A stretch of DNA of 64,000 nt from JAWKUK01 sp964402175 (GTDB lineage: Bacteria; Planctomycetota; UBA1135; GCA-002686595), in NCBI GenBank assembly GCA_964402175.1, contig CAYOBN010000010.1:1-64000 (forward strand), given 5' to 3'. Shown piece after piece: positions 1-8,596 of this stretch; the stretch's first letter is position 1, and every line of letters begins with the position of its first letter. Below the pieces are notes generated by a model. That model did no database searches. It was not told where the DNA came from and saw nothing but the letters and a program-made list of their open reading frames with translations. The translations under genes and the position numbers were made by a program.

Positions 1-97
1 GTGCGCGCGAGCCCGCGCGCTGCGCGCGCGAGCTCGTGCGCACCGCGCGCCTCACCGCAAACTCGTACCTGGTACCGTTCGACGGTGACCCAGCCTG
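1..97. other. Window edge, alternating GC low-complexity DNA, no gene
   Basis: The first 60 bases are runs of GCGC with short self-complementary stretches. The only reading frame across it, on the plus strand, gives an arginine/proline-rich product with no family character and runs into the antisense of the lipoprotein gene. I see no supported feature here. Confidence 0.5.
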
Positions 98-688
98 TTA
101 AAGCCGGAACACGAGGCCGAACCGTACCAGCAGATCCTCCGTCGCGTCGCCGTCCGCGTCGTCCGAGTGGAGGTAGGTCGGGGTTACCGTGAAGGCCACC
201 GTCGAGGAGAGCCACTGGCGCAGACCGACCTGCGCGCCGTATACGAACCCGTCCTCTGCGCCGTCGCCGTTGTTGCTGAGCGACCATCCCAACGCCGGGC
301 CCACGAACACACTCGTGTGGTCGCCGAAGTGCCAGTGGTAGCGGTACAGGACCCCCGCCCACGCCTCCCGGCGGGGACCCGGGTCGCTCTCGAGGTTCGA
401 GTACCGGCCGAGGGCCCACAGACCCACCTCGTGTTCGCTCGCGACGTGGGCGGTCGCTTCGACCGCGAAGTCGGCCCCCTCACGGTCGACGGCCTCGCTC
501 TCGCGGTTCGTGTACGCGGCGGACACGCCCAGCAGCGCTTCGTCTTCGCCCGGTAGGGGGCCTTGGCGGCCACGCTCCGGGTCGAAGCCGGGCGCGGTGC
601 ACGCCCCGAGGGCGAGGCACGCCGTGGCCACGGCGAGGTTCCAGCGGGAGCGGTTGGACGAGAACACCTGGGACGCAGCGGAGGACAT
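98..688 (-). CDS. Predicted outer-membrane-type beta-barrel lipoprotein
   Basis: This is a protein of 196 residues. The N-terminus has a hydrophobic signal ending in a lipobox (LALGAC, Cys near residue 30), so export and lipidation are likely. The rest alternates short amphipathic beta strands with aromatic residues (RYHWHFGDH, VFVGPALGWS, YGAQVGLRQW) and ends in an aromatic strand closing with FRL, as in small outer-membrane barrels. I see no enzyme motif. The start is ATG at 688, with a GGAAG ribosome-binding site 8 bases upstream; a TTG codon sits directly before this ATG. The gene follows the coiled-coil gene on the same strand but is separated from it by a strong hairpin (740-792), so it is probably transcribed on its own. 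Family unknown. Confidence 0.7.
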   Translation of the reverse strand: MSSAASQVFSSNRSRWNLAVATACLALGACTAPGFDPERGRQGPLPGEDEALLGVSAAYTNRESEAVDREGADFAVEATAHVASEHEVGLWALGRYSNLESDPGPRREAWAGVLYRYHWHFGDHTSVFVGPALGWSLSNNGDGAEDGFVYGAQVGLRQWLSSTVAFTVTPTYLHSDDADGDATEDLLVRFGLVFRL

Positions 689-739
689 CAATGCAACTTC
701 CTTCGCAGCGAGCCTAAACAGGCGCTAGACCCCTGAGAA

Positions 740-792
740 GGGCCTTCCGGGTCCCTGTCCGGAGGTGGGACCCGAAACGCTTCCGAAGGCCC
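740..792 (-). terminator. Two-part hairpin downstream of the coiled-coil gene
   Basis: GGGCCTTC and CGGGTCCC (740-755) pair with GGGACCCG (767-774) and GAAGGCCC (785-792). This gives two perfect 8-bp stems separated by a one-sided 10-base bulge around an 11-base loop. It lies 25 bases beyond the stop at 818 and upstream of the next minus-strand start. There is no T-run, so it is either a factor-assisted terminator or an mRNA 3'-end stabiliser. Confidence 0.5.
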
Positions 793-817
793 GGATCGAG
801 GCGTCCCGGGCCCGCCC

Positions 818-3800
818 TCAGCGGCGCCGCGACCCGCCCGATCCCCCGGCGGGGCTCGCGGCTTGGCCCGCTCCCCCTGCCGCCGTCGGCTTGCCCGCGG
901 CTTTCGCCGCCGGCTTGGCCGGAGCCTTCGCAGCGGGCTTCGCCTTCGCCTTGGCCACCGGCGCCGCCTCGGCGCTGGGACGGGGGCGCGGCTTCAGCAC
1001 CTTGCCAGAGTCCTTCCCGGCGGCCGGTTTCGGCTTCTCGGCCGCGTTGTCCTGGCCGCTCGCTGCGGACCCGTCCGAGTCCTTCGCGCTCGCTTTCTTC
1101 GCGGTCGCGGGGCCCGTCGCAGGAGAGGTCGCGCCCGCCGTCGCCGTCGCCGGTCCCGCAGCCGCTTGGGCCGCCTTCGCCGGAGCCTCCACCTGCGCCC
1201 GCGGCGCCAGCTTGCCCGGCGCCTTCGGCAGCGCCGCCTTCAACGCCTTCTGCGCCGCGTCGCGTTCGCGCTCGGCCTCCTGCTGCCGCTCCTGGCTGTC
1301 GGCGAGCTTCAGCTTGATCGCGACCATCTCGCTCTCGAGCGTGCGCAGCTTCTTCGTCAGCTCGTGCGCCGCGTTCTGGTCGCTGCGCTGGGCCGCCTGG
1401 AGCTCCGCGATCTGCTTGCGCACACCTTGGACCTCCTTCTTGCGCGCTTCGACCTCGTTGCGCGCCGCTTCGAGGCGCTTCGAGAGCGCTTCGCCGTCTT
1501 TGTTCTCGCGCCCGAGCTGGCGCGTGAGGTCCGCGAGGTCCTTCTTGGTGACCTTGAGCTCGCGCTCGCTCGCTTCGAGCTGCGTCGCGCGCCGCTCGAG
1601 CCGCGCGAGCTCGCGCTCGGCGTGTTTCACCGCGCGCTCGTGTTCTGCGCGCAGGGTCTCGAGCTCCTTCTCGCGCTCCGTCAGCGCCGCAGCCTGCGGC
1701 TCCAGCTCCGCCACGCGGCGGCGCAGCTCCAGCACCTCGCGCTGCTTGCGCTCGTCGAGCTGCGCCAGCTCCTCGCGCGTCGCGGCGAGGGTCTGCGCGG
1801 CCTCATCGACCTGCTCCGGCAGGTCCGCCAAGTCCGCGAGGCGCGCGCGCAGCGTCGCCACTTCGCTGTCCCGTGCGGCGAGGGTCTCGTCGCGCTCGCG
1901 GCGCACTCGCGCCAGCTCCGCATCGCGCGCCGCGACGCGCTCGGGCAGCGGCTCGAGGTCCGAAAGACGCTTGCGCAGCTCGCGCAGCTCTTCGCGCGTG
2001 CGGCTGTCGAGCTCGTGGTGCTGCGCGCGCAGCGCTTCGAGCTCGCCCTCGCGCTTCGCCAGCGTCACCCGCAGCGGCTCGAGTTCGGTCAGCTTCGCTT
2101 GGAGCTCCGCGACCTCTTCGCCGCTGTCTTCGGTGACCCGCGCGCGCAGCTCGCGCTCGGCTTCGAGCGTCGTCTGCACCCGGATGAGCTCGGAGGCCTT
2201 CGGCTCCAGCTCCGCGAGGCGCGTCCGCGCCGCCGCGAGGTCGCGTGCGGTGCGCTCGAGCTCCGCCGGCAACGGCGCGAGCTCGTTGACGCGCGCCTCT
2301 AGCAGGGCGATCCGCTGCGCGGCCTCCGCGCGGTCGCGCTCACCCGACGCCAGCAACTTCTGGATCTCGGCTTCGCGCTCGGCGAGGCGCGGCGGGACCT
2401 GCTCGAGCAGGCTGAGACGCTCGCGCAGGCCGTGTTCGATGCGCAGGTGCTCGGCCTCGGACGCCGCGAGCTCGGCGCGCAGCTCGGCCTCCGTCGCCGC
2501 GAGGCGCGCGCGCAGGTCCGACTCCGCCGCGGCGGCGACCGTGCGCAGCTCCGTCAGCTCGCGCTCGCGCGCCGCGAGGCGAGCGGGGGCGGGCTCGAGC
2601 TCGGTGACGCGCGCCGTGAGGGCGCCGACCTCCGCGGCCAGCCGTTGCTCCAGCGACGCGACCTCGCGGGCGCGTTGGACTTCGACTTGGCGTACCTCCT
2701 GCTCGCGGCGCTCCTCGAGCGCGCGCAGGGCCGCTGCCTTCTGCGCTTCCAGCGCTTCGAGCTCCGCGCGACGCTGGCTGTCCAGCGCCGCGAGCTCCTC
2801 CCGCAGCGCGCTATCGACCGCTGCGACCTCTTCTTGACGCAGCCGCTGGAGCTCGCCCGTCTCTTGAGCGAGCTGTTCTTGCAGGGCCAGAACCTCGGCC
2901 GCGCGGCGCACTTCCAGGGCCTCGACCTCGCTGCGCCGGCGCGCTTCGAGCTCGGCGGTTTCGACCGCGAGCTGCTCTTCGAGCGCGGCGACCTCCTGCG
3001 CGCGCCGCGCTTCGAGCGCAGCCAGTTCGCGCAGTCGGCGCGCTTCGAGCTCCGCGACCTCTCGGGCGCGCCGATCCTCGAGCGACGTGAGCTGTCCACG
3101 CAGCTCCTTGTCGAGCGCCGCGACGTCGCTGCCGCGCGCTTCCACGAGCGCCGCGACCTCGCGCGAGCGCCGCCCCTCCAGTTCCGCGAGCTGCGCCACC
3201 CTCTGGCTCTCCAGCGCTTCGAGCTCACTGATGCGGCGCGCTTCCAACGCCTCGAGCTCGCTGACACGGCGCGCCTCCGCCGAGGCGAGCCCATCCGTGA
3301 GGCGCGCTTCCAGCGCTGCGACCTCCGCCGCGCGCCGCTCTTCGAGCTGCGCGAGCTCCGTCAGGAGCTGGTCCTCGAGCGAGCCGACCTCCTGCGAGCG
3401 GCGCGCTTCGAGCGCCGCGCGCTCGGCGACGCGCTCGGCTTCGAGCGCCGCGACCTCCGCCGCCAGTCGGTGCTCGAGCGCCTCGACCTCGCTGACCCGC
3501 CGCGCTTCGAGCGCGGCTGTGTCTTCCAGGAGCTGCTGTTCCAGCGCTGCGACCTCGGCTGCCCGCAGCCCTTCGAGCTCCGCGAGCTCACGCTCGCGCT
3601 GCGCCGCGAGCGCGCGGTGCGCCTCGCGCAGCTCGTCGAGCGCGCGCAGCGTGTCCGCCAGCTTGCCCGGCGCCGGCGCCAGGTCGGCGACCTTCTGCGT
3701 CAGGCGCTCGACCTCGCTCGCGCGCTCTTCGGCGAGCGCCGTGTGCGCCGCGCGGAGCTCGTCGAGCTCGAGCTGTGCGAGCTCGAGCAGCTCCGGCGTC

Positions 3801-4735
3801 GGCGCGAGCACTTCCACGCGCTGGCGCAGCGCCGTCAGCTCCGCTTGGCTGTCGCGCTCGAGCGCCGCGTGCGCGGCGCGCAGGGCCTCCAGCGCGCGGC
3901 GCGTCTCCGCGAGCGCCCCGGGCGCGGGCTCCAGCTCCGCGACGCGCGCGCGCAGCGCCGCGAGCTCCGCGGTGGACGTGTGGGTGACCTCGTCGTAGCG
4001 CGCTTCCCACTCCTCGACCAGCGCCTCGGCGGCGCTGAGCTGGTCGGGCAGCGGCTCGAGCAGCCGGATGCGCTCCTCGAGCCCCGCCAGCGCCGCAGCG
4101 TTCGCCTGCGTCGTCTCGCTGAGGCGCTCTTCGAGGTCCTTCACGGCCTCGGCGTGCCGCTCCGCAGCGTCGGCGGCCGCGCTCTCCGCGTCGGCGAGGC
4201 GCGCCGCGAGCGCCGCGGCTTCGCGGCGGGCCGCTTCGCGCTCCCCTTCGAGCGCCGCGCGCGTCGCGCCGCTGCGCTCGAGCTCACCGGTGCGCTGGTT
4301 GAGCTGCTCGCGCAGCTCCGTCAGCGTCGCCTGCAGCCGCTCGCGCTCCTCGGAGAGCTTCGCCGTCAGGTCCTCGCGCTGGCCGATCGCACCGCGCATG
4401 TCCTGGACCCGCTTGCGCTCCTCGTCGAGCTCGCGCTGCAGCGTCGCGATCTTCTGCCCGTGGCTCTCGAACGTCGCTTTGATGCGCTTGACGTCGATGT
4501 TGTTCTGGTTCAACGCCGCGACCGCCGCCTCGCGGTCCGCTTCGGCCAGCTTGTACTTCTGATCCCACTGGTGCTGCTGCACGCGCAGGTGGATGTGCGC
4601 CTTGCGCTTGCCCACCATCGACTGGATCAGGAAGCCGAGCACGCCCCCTCCGACCACCAGCATGAGCTGGTTCACGATGCTCTTGGAGGCGCCCTCCGCG
4701 AGGAGCGCGACGACGTTGACGAAGGAGACGTCCAT
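818..4735 (-). CDS. Giant membrane-anchored coiled-coil protein with basic Ala/Lys/Pro tail
   Basis: This is a protein of 1305 residues. After about 20 residues comes one membrane segment (NQLMLVVGGGVLGFLIQ), then about 1050 residues of nearly uninterrupted coiled coil, then a roughly 130-residue Ala/Pro/Lys-rich tail like histone-H1-type tails (KPAAKAPAKPAAKA). The coil is strongly periodic. Four 42-residue units (3569-4072) precede 29 consecutive 11-residue units (2618-3574), and more 42-residue units follow (1592-2611). Each 42-residue unit opens with R-x-x-x-L-x-P. I chose the ATG at 4735 because it starts just before the membrane segment; an upstream extension to 4948 is compositionally unlike protein. 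No family is recognisable. A long envelope-to-nucleoid or envelope-spanning tether would fit, but that is inference. Confidence 0.8.
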   Translation of the reverse strand: MDVSFVNVVALLAEGASKSIVNQLMLVVGGGVLGFLIQSMVGKRKAHIHLRVQQHQWDQKYKLAEADREAAVAALNQNNIDVKRIKATFESHGQKIATLQRELDEERKRVQDMRGAIGQREDLTAKLSEERERLQATLTELREQLNQRTGELERSGATRAALEGEREAARREAAALAARLADAESAAADAAERHAEAVKDLEERLSETTQANAAALAGLEERIRLLEPLPDQLSAAEALVEEWEARYDEVTHTSTAELAALRARVAELEPAPGALAETRRALEALRAAHAALERDSQAELTALRQRVEVLAPTPELLELAQLELDELRAAHTALAEERASEVERLTQKVADLAPAPGKLADTLRALDELREAHRALAAQRERELAELEGLRAAEVAALEQQLLEDTAALEARRVSEVEALEHRLAAEVAALEAERVAERAALEARRSQEVGSLEDQLLTELAQLEERRAAEVAALEARLTDGLASAEARRVSELEALEARRISELEALESQRVAQLAELEGRRSREVAALVEARGSDVAALDKELRGQLTSLEDRRAREVAELEARRLRELAALEARRAQEVAALEEQLAVETAELEARRRSEVEALEVRRAAEVLALQEQLAQETGELQRLRQEEVAAVDSALREELAALDSQRRAELEALEAQKAAALRALEERREQEVRQVEVQRAREVASLEQRLAAEVGALTARVTELEPAPARLAARERELTELRTVAAAAESDLRARLAATEAELRAELAASEAEHLRIEHGLRERLSLLEQVPPRLAEREAEIQKLLASGERDRAEAAQRIALLEARVNELAPLPAELERTARDLAAARTRLAELEPKASELIRVQTTLEAERELRARVTEDSGEEVAELQAKLTELEPLRVTLAKREGELEALRAQHHELDSRTREELRELRKRLSDLEPLPERVAARDAELARVRRERDETLAARDSEVATLRARLADLADLPEQVDEAAQTLAATREELAQLDERKQREVLELRRRVAELEPQAAALTEREKELETLRAEHERAVKHAERELARLERRATQLEASERELKVTKKDLADLTRQLGRENKDGEALSKRLEAARNEVEARKKEVQGVRKQIAELQAAQRSDQNAAHELTKKLRTLESEMVAIKLKLADSQERQQEAERERDAAQKALKAALPKAPGKLAPRAQVEAPAKAAQAAAGPATATAGATSPATGPATAKKASAKDSDGSAASGQDNAAEKPKPAAGKDSGKVLKPRPRPSAEAAPVAKAKAKPAAKAPAKPAAKAAGKPTAAGGAGQAASPAGGSGGSRRR
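2618..3574 (-). repeat. 29 tandem 33-bp (11-residue) coding repeats
   Basis: The translated stretch divides without a gap into 29 units of 11 residues with consensus E-a-R-R-x-x-E-V-x-A-L (for example EARRVSELEAL, EARRISELEAL, EDRRAREVAEL). Unit borders agree exactly with the DNA coordinates (957 bases). An 11-residue period is the signature of hendecad coiled coils. Confidence 0.85.
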
Positions 4736-4978
4736 GGCGGTGACCGGCGCGGACGATCCCTCCAGGGCGCCACCCTCATGGTTCCCTGTTCGCCCCGCGG
4801 CGGCCCGCATCGTATCGCCCTCGCGCGCGAGATTCCCCCCTTCTGTGGCGGGCCTTGCGGCGCGTTTCGAGAGTGCTTCCATGCGAGACGCGCGCGGGCC
4901 GCGGCAAGCCTGTAGTCGGCGCACCCATCGGGAGCGTATCGTGGGCACCGCGCGCCCCCGACCGTAGGAATCCGCACG

Positions 4979-5494
4979 TTGCCCGCTGCTCCCCTCTCCT
5001 TCAGCAAGAAGCTGACCTTCTTCGCGGCTCTCGCGGCGTTCTTTGCGCTCGTGTTGCCGCCGTTGCTCACGAGCCGCGTCCCGACCCTAGCTCCAGCCGC
5101 AGACGGCCGTTTGCCCGTTCTGCCTGCGCGGGCGGGCCAGATCGCGAGCTCCGCGGAGGCGCCCGAGCGCCGCGTCGCGCCGCTCGCGGTCCCCGAGGGC
5201 TCGGACGCCCGCGATGCGTTCCGCGAGTTCGAGCGCGCCCTGGGCCGGCTCGAGGGTGTGCGCATCGTCGCGCGCGAGCCCAGCGGCTTCGACCGGCGCG
5301 ACGAGCCCGCCGACTGGCTGCACCTCGAATGGGTGAGCCCCTTCTGGCGCCTGCGCGGGGACGTCCTCCTGATCTTCGACGCCGCGGCGCGCGCGATCGA
5401 GGTCAGCGCTTCGTCCCGCGGGCCGCTACCGACGAAGGGCCTCTCGCGCCGCCGCATCGAGGCCCTGCGCGCGCTCCTCGCCGCCGCGCCCTGA
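4979..5494 (+). CDS. DUF1499 family membrane-anchored protein
   Basis: This is a protein of 171 residues. It has an N-terminal membrane segment (FFAALAAFFALVLPPLL) and a C-terminal region that fits DUF1499: a paired Trp strand (WLHLEWVSPFWRL), then GDVLLIFD, then a late SRRRIEALRALL helix preceded by the Ser-Arg pair usual in the family. The function of DUF1499 is unknown. The start is TTG at 4979 with AGGAA 8 bases upstream; no better start exists before the membrane segment. The helicase gene begins 5 bases after its stop, so the two are probably co-transcribed. The gene diverges from the coiled-coil gene across 243 bases. Confidence 0.65.
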   Translation: MPAAPLSFSKKLTFFAALAAFFALVLPPLLTSRVPTLAPAADGRLPVLPARAGQIASSAEAPERRVAPLAVPEGSDARDAFREFERALGRLEGVRIVAREPSGFDRRDEPADWLHLEWVSPFWRLRGDVLLIFDAAARAIEVSASSRGPLPTKGLSRRRIEALRALLAAAP

Positions 5495-5499
5495 CCCCC

Positions 5500-8022
5500 G
5501 TGGCACCGCACGAGCTCGCTCCGCTGCCCGTCGACGCGGTCCTGCCCGACGTCGTCGCGGCGCTCCGCGCGCGCCGCGCGGCGGTGCTGATCGCCCCGCC
5601 GGGCGCGGGCAAGACGACGCGCCTGCCCCCGGCCCTCGTCGCCGCGGGCCTCGGCCCGGTCATCGTCGTCGAGCCGCGGCGCATCGCGGCGCGCGCGGCG
5701 GCGCGCCGCGTCGCGGAGGAGGGCGGGCTGACGCTCGGCCGGGAGGTCGGCTGGCACGTGCGCTTCGACCGCCGCGCGGGCCGCGATACGGAGGTGCTCT
5801 TCGCGACCGAGGGCATCCTGCTGCGCCGCCTGCAGGAGGACCCGTTCCTCGAAGGCGTCGGCGCGGTCGTGTTCGACGAGTTCCACGAGCGGCGGCTCGA
5901 TGCGGACCTCGCGCTCGCCATGGCGCGCCGCGCGCAGCGCGAGGTGCGGCCCGACCTCGCGCTCGTGGTGTGCTCGGCGACGCTCGAAGCGGACCCCGTC
6001 GCGCGTTTCCTCGGCGACGGCGAGCCCGCGCCGGTGGTGCGGAGCGACGGGCGCCTCTTCCCCGTGGACGTGCGTTTCCTGCCGCTGGAGGCGCGCGAGC
6101 GGCCCGAGGACCACGCGGCGCGCGGCGTCCGTACGGCGCTCGAGGCGTCGGGGGGCGACGTGCTCGCGTTCCTGCCGGGCGTCGGCGAGATCCGCCGCGT
6201 GCGCGAGCGCCTCGCGGGCCCCTTCGACGTGCACGAGCTGTACGGCGACCTCGACCCCGCGCGCCAGGACGCCGCGCTGCGCCGCGGCGCGCGGCGGCGC
6301 GTGGTGCTCGCGACGAACGTCGCGGAGTCGAGCGTCACCGTCGACGGCGTCGCCGCCGTCGTCGACACGGGCCTCGCGCGGGTGCTGCGCCACGACCCCG
6401 GGGTCGGGCTCGATCGCCTGGAGCTCGAGCGCATCGACCGCGCCTCCGCGGACCAGCGCGCGGGCCGCGCGGGGCGCCAGGGGCCGGGCCTCTGCGTGCG
6501 CCTCTGGAGCGCGATCGACGACCGGACCCTCGAGCCGCGCACCGCGCCCGAGGTGCGCCGGCTCGACCTCGCGGGGCCCCTGCTGCAGCTCGCGGCCTGG
6601 GGCGAGGCCGACCCGCATGGATTTCCGTGGTTCGAGCCGCCCCCGCGCGAGGCGGTCCAGCGCGCGACCGAGCTCCTGGAGCGGCTCGGCGCGGTGACCG
6701 TCCAGCCGGGCCCGATCCTCGCGATCACCGCGCTCGGGCGGCAGCTCGTGCGGATGCCCGTGCACCCGCGCCTCGCGCGGCTCCTGACGGAGGGGGCGCG
6801 GCTCGGCGCGCGGCGGCGGGCGGCGCTCGCGGCGGCGCTGCTGGCGGACCGCGACCCGTTCACGCGCGAGCACGGCGCGCGGGCCAGGGACGCGTGGGAC
6901 TCGGACGTCCTGGAGCGGGTGCGGGCGCTCGAAGACTTCCAGCGGAGCGGCCGCACGGGCTTCGCCGTGGGCGAGCTGCGCGGCGGCGCGGCGAGCCAGG
7001 TCCTGCGCGCGGCCGAGCAGCTCCTGCGCGAGGAGGACGAGACCTTCGGCGCGGGCGACGGGGACGCCGACACGGCGGACGGCCTTTTGCGCGCGCTGCT
7101 CGCGGCTTTTCCCGATCGGCTGTGCCGACGCCGCGACGAGCCGCTGCGCGGGGTCATGGTGGGGGGGCGCGGCGTGCGCCTCGCGCCGACCTCCGGGGTC
7201 ACGGAAGGTGAGCTCTTCCTCGCCGTCGAGGTCGACGGCGGCCAAGGCGAAGCGCTCGTGCGCCAAGCGAGCCACGTCGAGCGCGCGTGGGTCGACGGCG
7301 GCCGCACGCGCATCGAGGTCGAGCCCGTCTTCGATCCGAAGAGCGAGCGCGTCGTCCTCCGGCGGCGCGAGCGCCTCGGCGCGCTCGTCCTGTCCGAGCA
7401 GGACCACCCGCTGTCCGACGCCGCCGCGTGCGAGGCGGTGCTCGTCGCGGCCGCCGAGGCGGACCCGCGGCGGGCGCTCGGCGCGGACGACGGCGAGCTC
7501 GCGGACCTCCTCGCGCGCTGGGCGTGCCTCGCGGAGTGGTGCCCGGAGCTCGCGCTGCCCGCGCCCGACGACGCGCTCTTGCGCGGCACCGTGCCCCTCG
7601 TCGCTGCGGGTTGCCGCTCGTTCGCGGACCTGCGTCGCCAGCCCATCGCCGAGGCCCTGCTCGGGCTGCTCTCGCGCGAGCAGCGCCAGGCGCTCGACCG
7701 CGAAGCGCCCGAGCGCCTCCTCGTGCCGAGCGGCTGTCGCCATCGCGTGCAGTACGAACCCGGCAAGCCGCCCGTCCTCGCGGTGCGGATCCAGGAGCTC
7801 TTCGGGCTCGCGGAGACGCCGCGCCTCGGCCGCGGGCGCGTGCCGGTGGTCCTGCACCTGCTCGCGCCGAGCTATCGGCCGCAGCAGGTGACCTCGGACC
7901 TCGCGAGCTTCTGGCGCGACGCTTACCACGTGGTGCGCAAGGACCTGCGCCTGCGTTACCCGAAGCACTCGTGGCCCGAGGACCCCTTGCAGGCGAAACC
8001 CGAGGCCAAGGGGCGGCGCTGA
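5500..8022 (+). CDS. hrpB: HrpB-type ATP-dependent helicase
   Basis: This 840-residue DEAH-box helicase has the usual length for HrpB. Motif I is PPGAGKTTRLP, motif II is DEFHER (the DEFH form typical of HrpB), motif III is CSAT, motif V is ATNVAESSVTVDG and motif VI is QRAGRAGR. These are followed by the HrpB-specific C-terminal domain (MPVHPRLARLL, then a long Arg/Leu-rich part ending with LRLRYPKHSWPEDP). HrpB proteins are RNA-helicase-like, but their cellular role is poorly defined. The start is GTG at 5500, just after the DUF1499 stop and shortly before the helicase fold; the frame remains open upstream only in the antisense of other genes. Confidence 0.9.
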   Translation: MAPHELAPLPVDAVLPDVVAALRARRAAVLIAPPGAGKTTRLPPALVAAGLGPVIVVEPRRIAARAAARRVAEEGGLTLGREVGWHVRFDRRAGRDTEVLFATEGILLRRLQEDPFLEGVGAVVFDEFHERRLDADLALAMARRAQREVRPDLALVVCSATLEADPVARFLGDGEPAPVVRSDGRLFPVDVRFLPLEARERPEDHAARGVRTALEASGGDVLAFLPGVGEIRRVRERLAGPFDVHELYGDLDPARQDAALRRGARRRVVLATNVAESSVTVDGVAAVVDTGLARVLRHDPGVGLDRLELERIDRASADQRAGRAGRQGPGLCVRLWSAIDDRTLEPRTAPEVRRLDLAGPLLQLAAWGEADPHGFPWFEPPPREAVQRATELLERLGAVTVQPGPILAITALGRQLVRMPVHPRLARLLTEGARLGARRRAALAAALLADRDPFTREHGARARDAWDSDVLERVRALEDFQRSGRTGFAVGELRGGAASQVLRAAEQLLREEDETFGAGDGDADTADGLLRALLAAFPDRLCRRRDEPLRGVMVGGRGVRLAPTSGVTEGELFLAVEVDGGQGEALVRQASHVERAWVDGGRTRIEVEPVFDPKSERVVLRRRERLGALVLSEQDHPLSDAAACEAVLVAAAEADPRRALGADDGELADLLARWACLAEWCPELALPAPDDALLRGTVPLVAAGCRSFADLRRQPIAEALLGLLSREQRQALDREAPERLLVPSGCRHRVQYEPGKPPVLAVRIQELFGLAETPRLGRGRVPVVLHLLAPSYRPQQVTSDLASFWRDAYHVVRKDLRLRYPKHSWPEDPLQAKPEAKGRR

Positions 8023-8058
8023 GCTGTCTGTCGGGCCCTCTGTTATCGTGATCCGCGC

Positions 8059-8556
8059 GTGACCGAGGCCCCTCCTGCAGCGACTCCGGGCGAGCCCGTC
8101 CTCGTCAGCGCGTGCCTGCTCGGGCGGCGTTGCCGCTACGACGGCGTGCACAACCGCGACCTCGTGCTCGAGGAGCAGCTCGCGGCCGAGGGGCAGCTCG
8201 CCGTGCCGTTCTGCCCCGAAGAAGCGGGCGGCCTCGGCACACCGCGGCCGCCGGCTTGGATCGAGCGCGAAGGCGCGGAGGCCGTCCTCGACGGGCGCGC
8301 GCGGCTCGTCACGGACGCGGGGCGCGATGTCACCGAGGCGTTCCTGCGCGGGGCGCGCGGCGCGTTGGAGCTCTGCCAGCGGCGCGGCATCACCCGCGCG
8401 TACTTGAAAGAGCGCTCGCCCTCGTGCGGCTGCGCCGCGACGCACGTGGGCGGCGCGCTGGTGCAGGGGCCGGGGGTGACGGCGGCGCTCCTCGCGCGGC
8501 ACGGCGTCGCGTGTGTCGGGGTCGAGGGGCGGCGCACCGCGTCGGATCCGGGCTGA
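8059..8556 (+). CDS. DUF523 family protein
   Basis: This is a protein of 165 residues. It carries the DUF523 signatures in order: VSACLLGRRCRYDG near the N-terminus, PEEAGGLGTPRPP, and LKERSPSCGC near the middle. The conserved cysteines suggest metal or cluster binding, but no activity is established for the family. The start is GTG at 8059, 36 bases after the helicase stop, so it is probably in the same transcript. There is no membrane segment or signal peptide. Confidence 0.85.
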   Translation: MTEAPPAATPGEPVLVSACLLGRRCRYDGVHNRDLVLEEQLAAEGQLAVPFCPEEAGGLGTPRPPAWIEREGAEAVLDGRARLVTDAGRDVTEAFLRGARGALELCQRRGITRAYLKERSPSCGCAATHVGGALVQGPGVTAALLARHGVACVGVEGRRTASDPG

Positions 8557-8596
8557 GCGCGGGTACATTTCCCGGAGCTCCCGCCGATCGACCCCC

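Noticed and set aside
2618..3574. The 33-bp repeats as a CRISPR-like array
   Set aside because: The period is coding, uninterrupted by spacers, and the units differ at the DNA level while keeping the amino-acid pattern.
765..4915. Long plus-strand frames opposite the giant coiled-coil gene
   Set aside because: They encode Arg/Leu/Ser-rich sequence that mirrors the codon pattern of the repeats on the other strand; no start signal and no family character.
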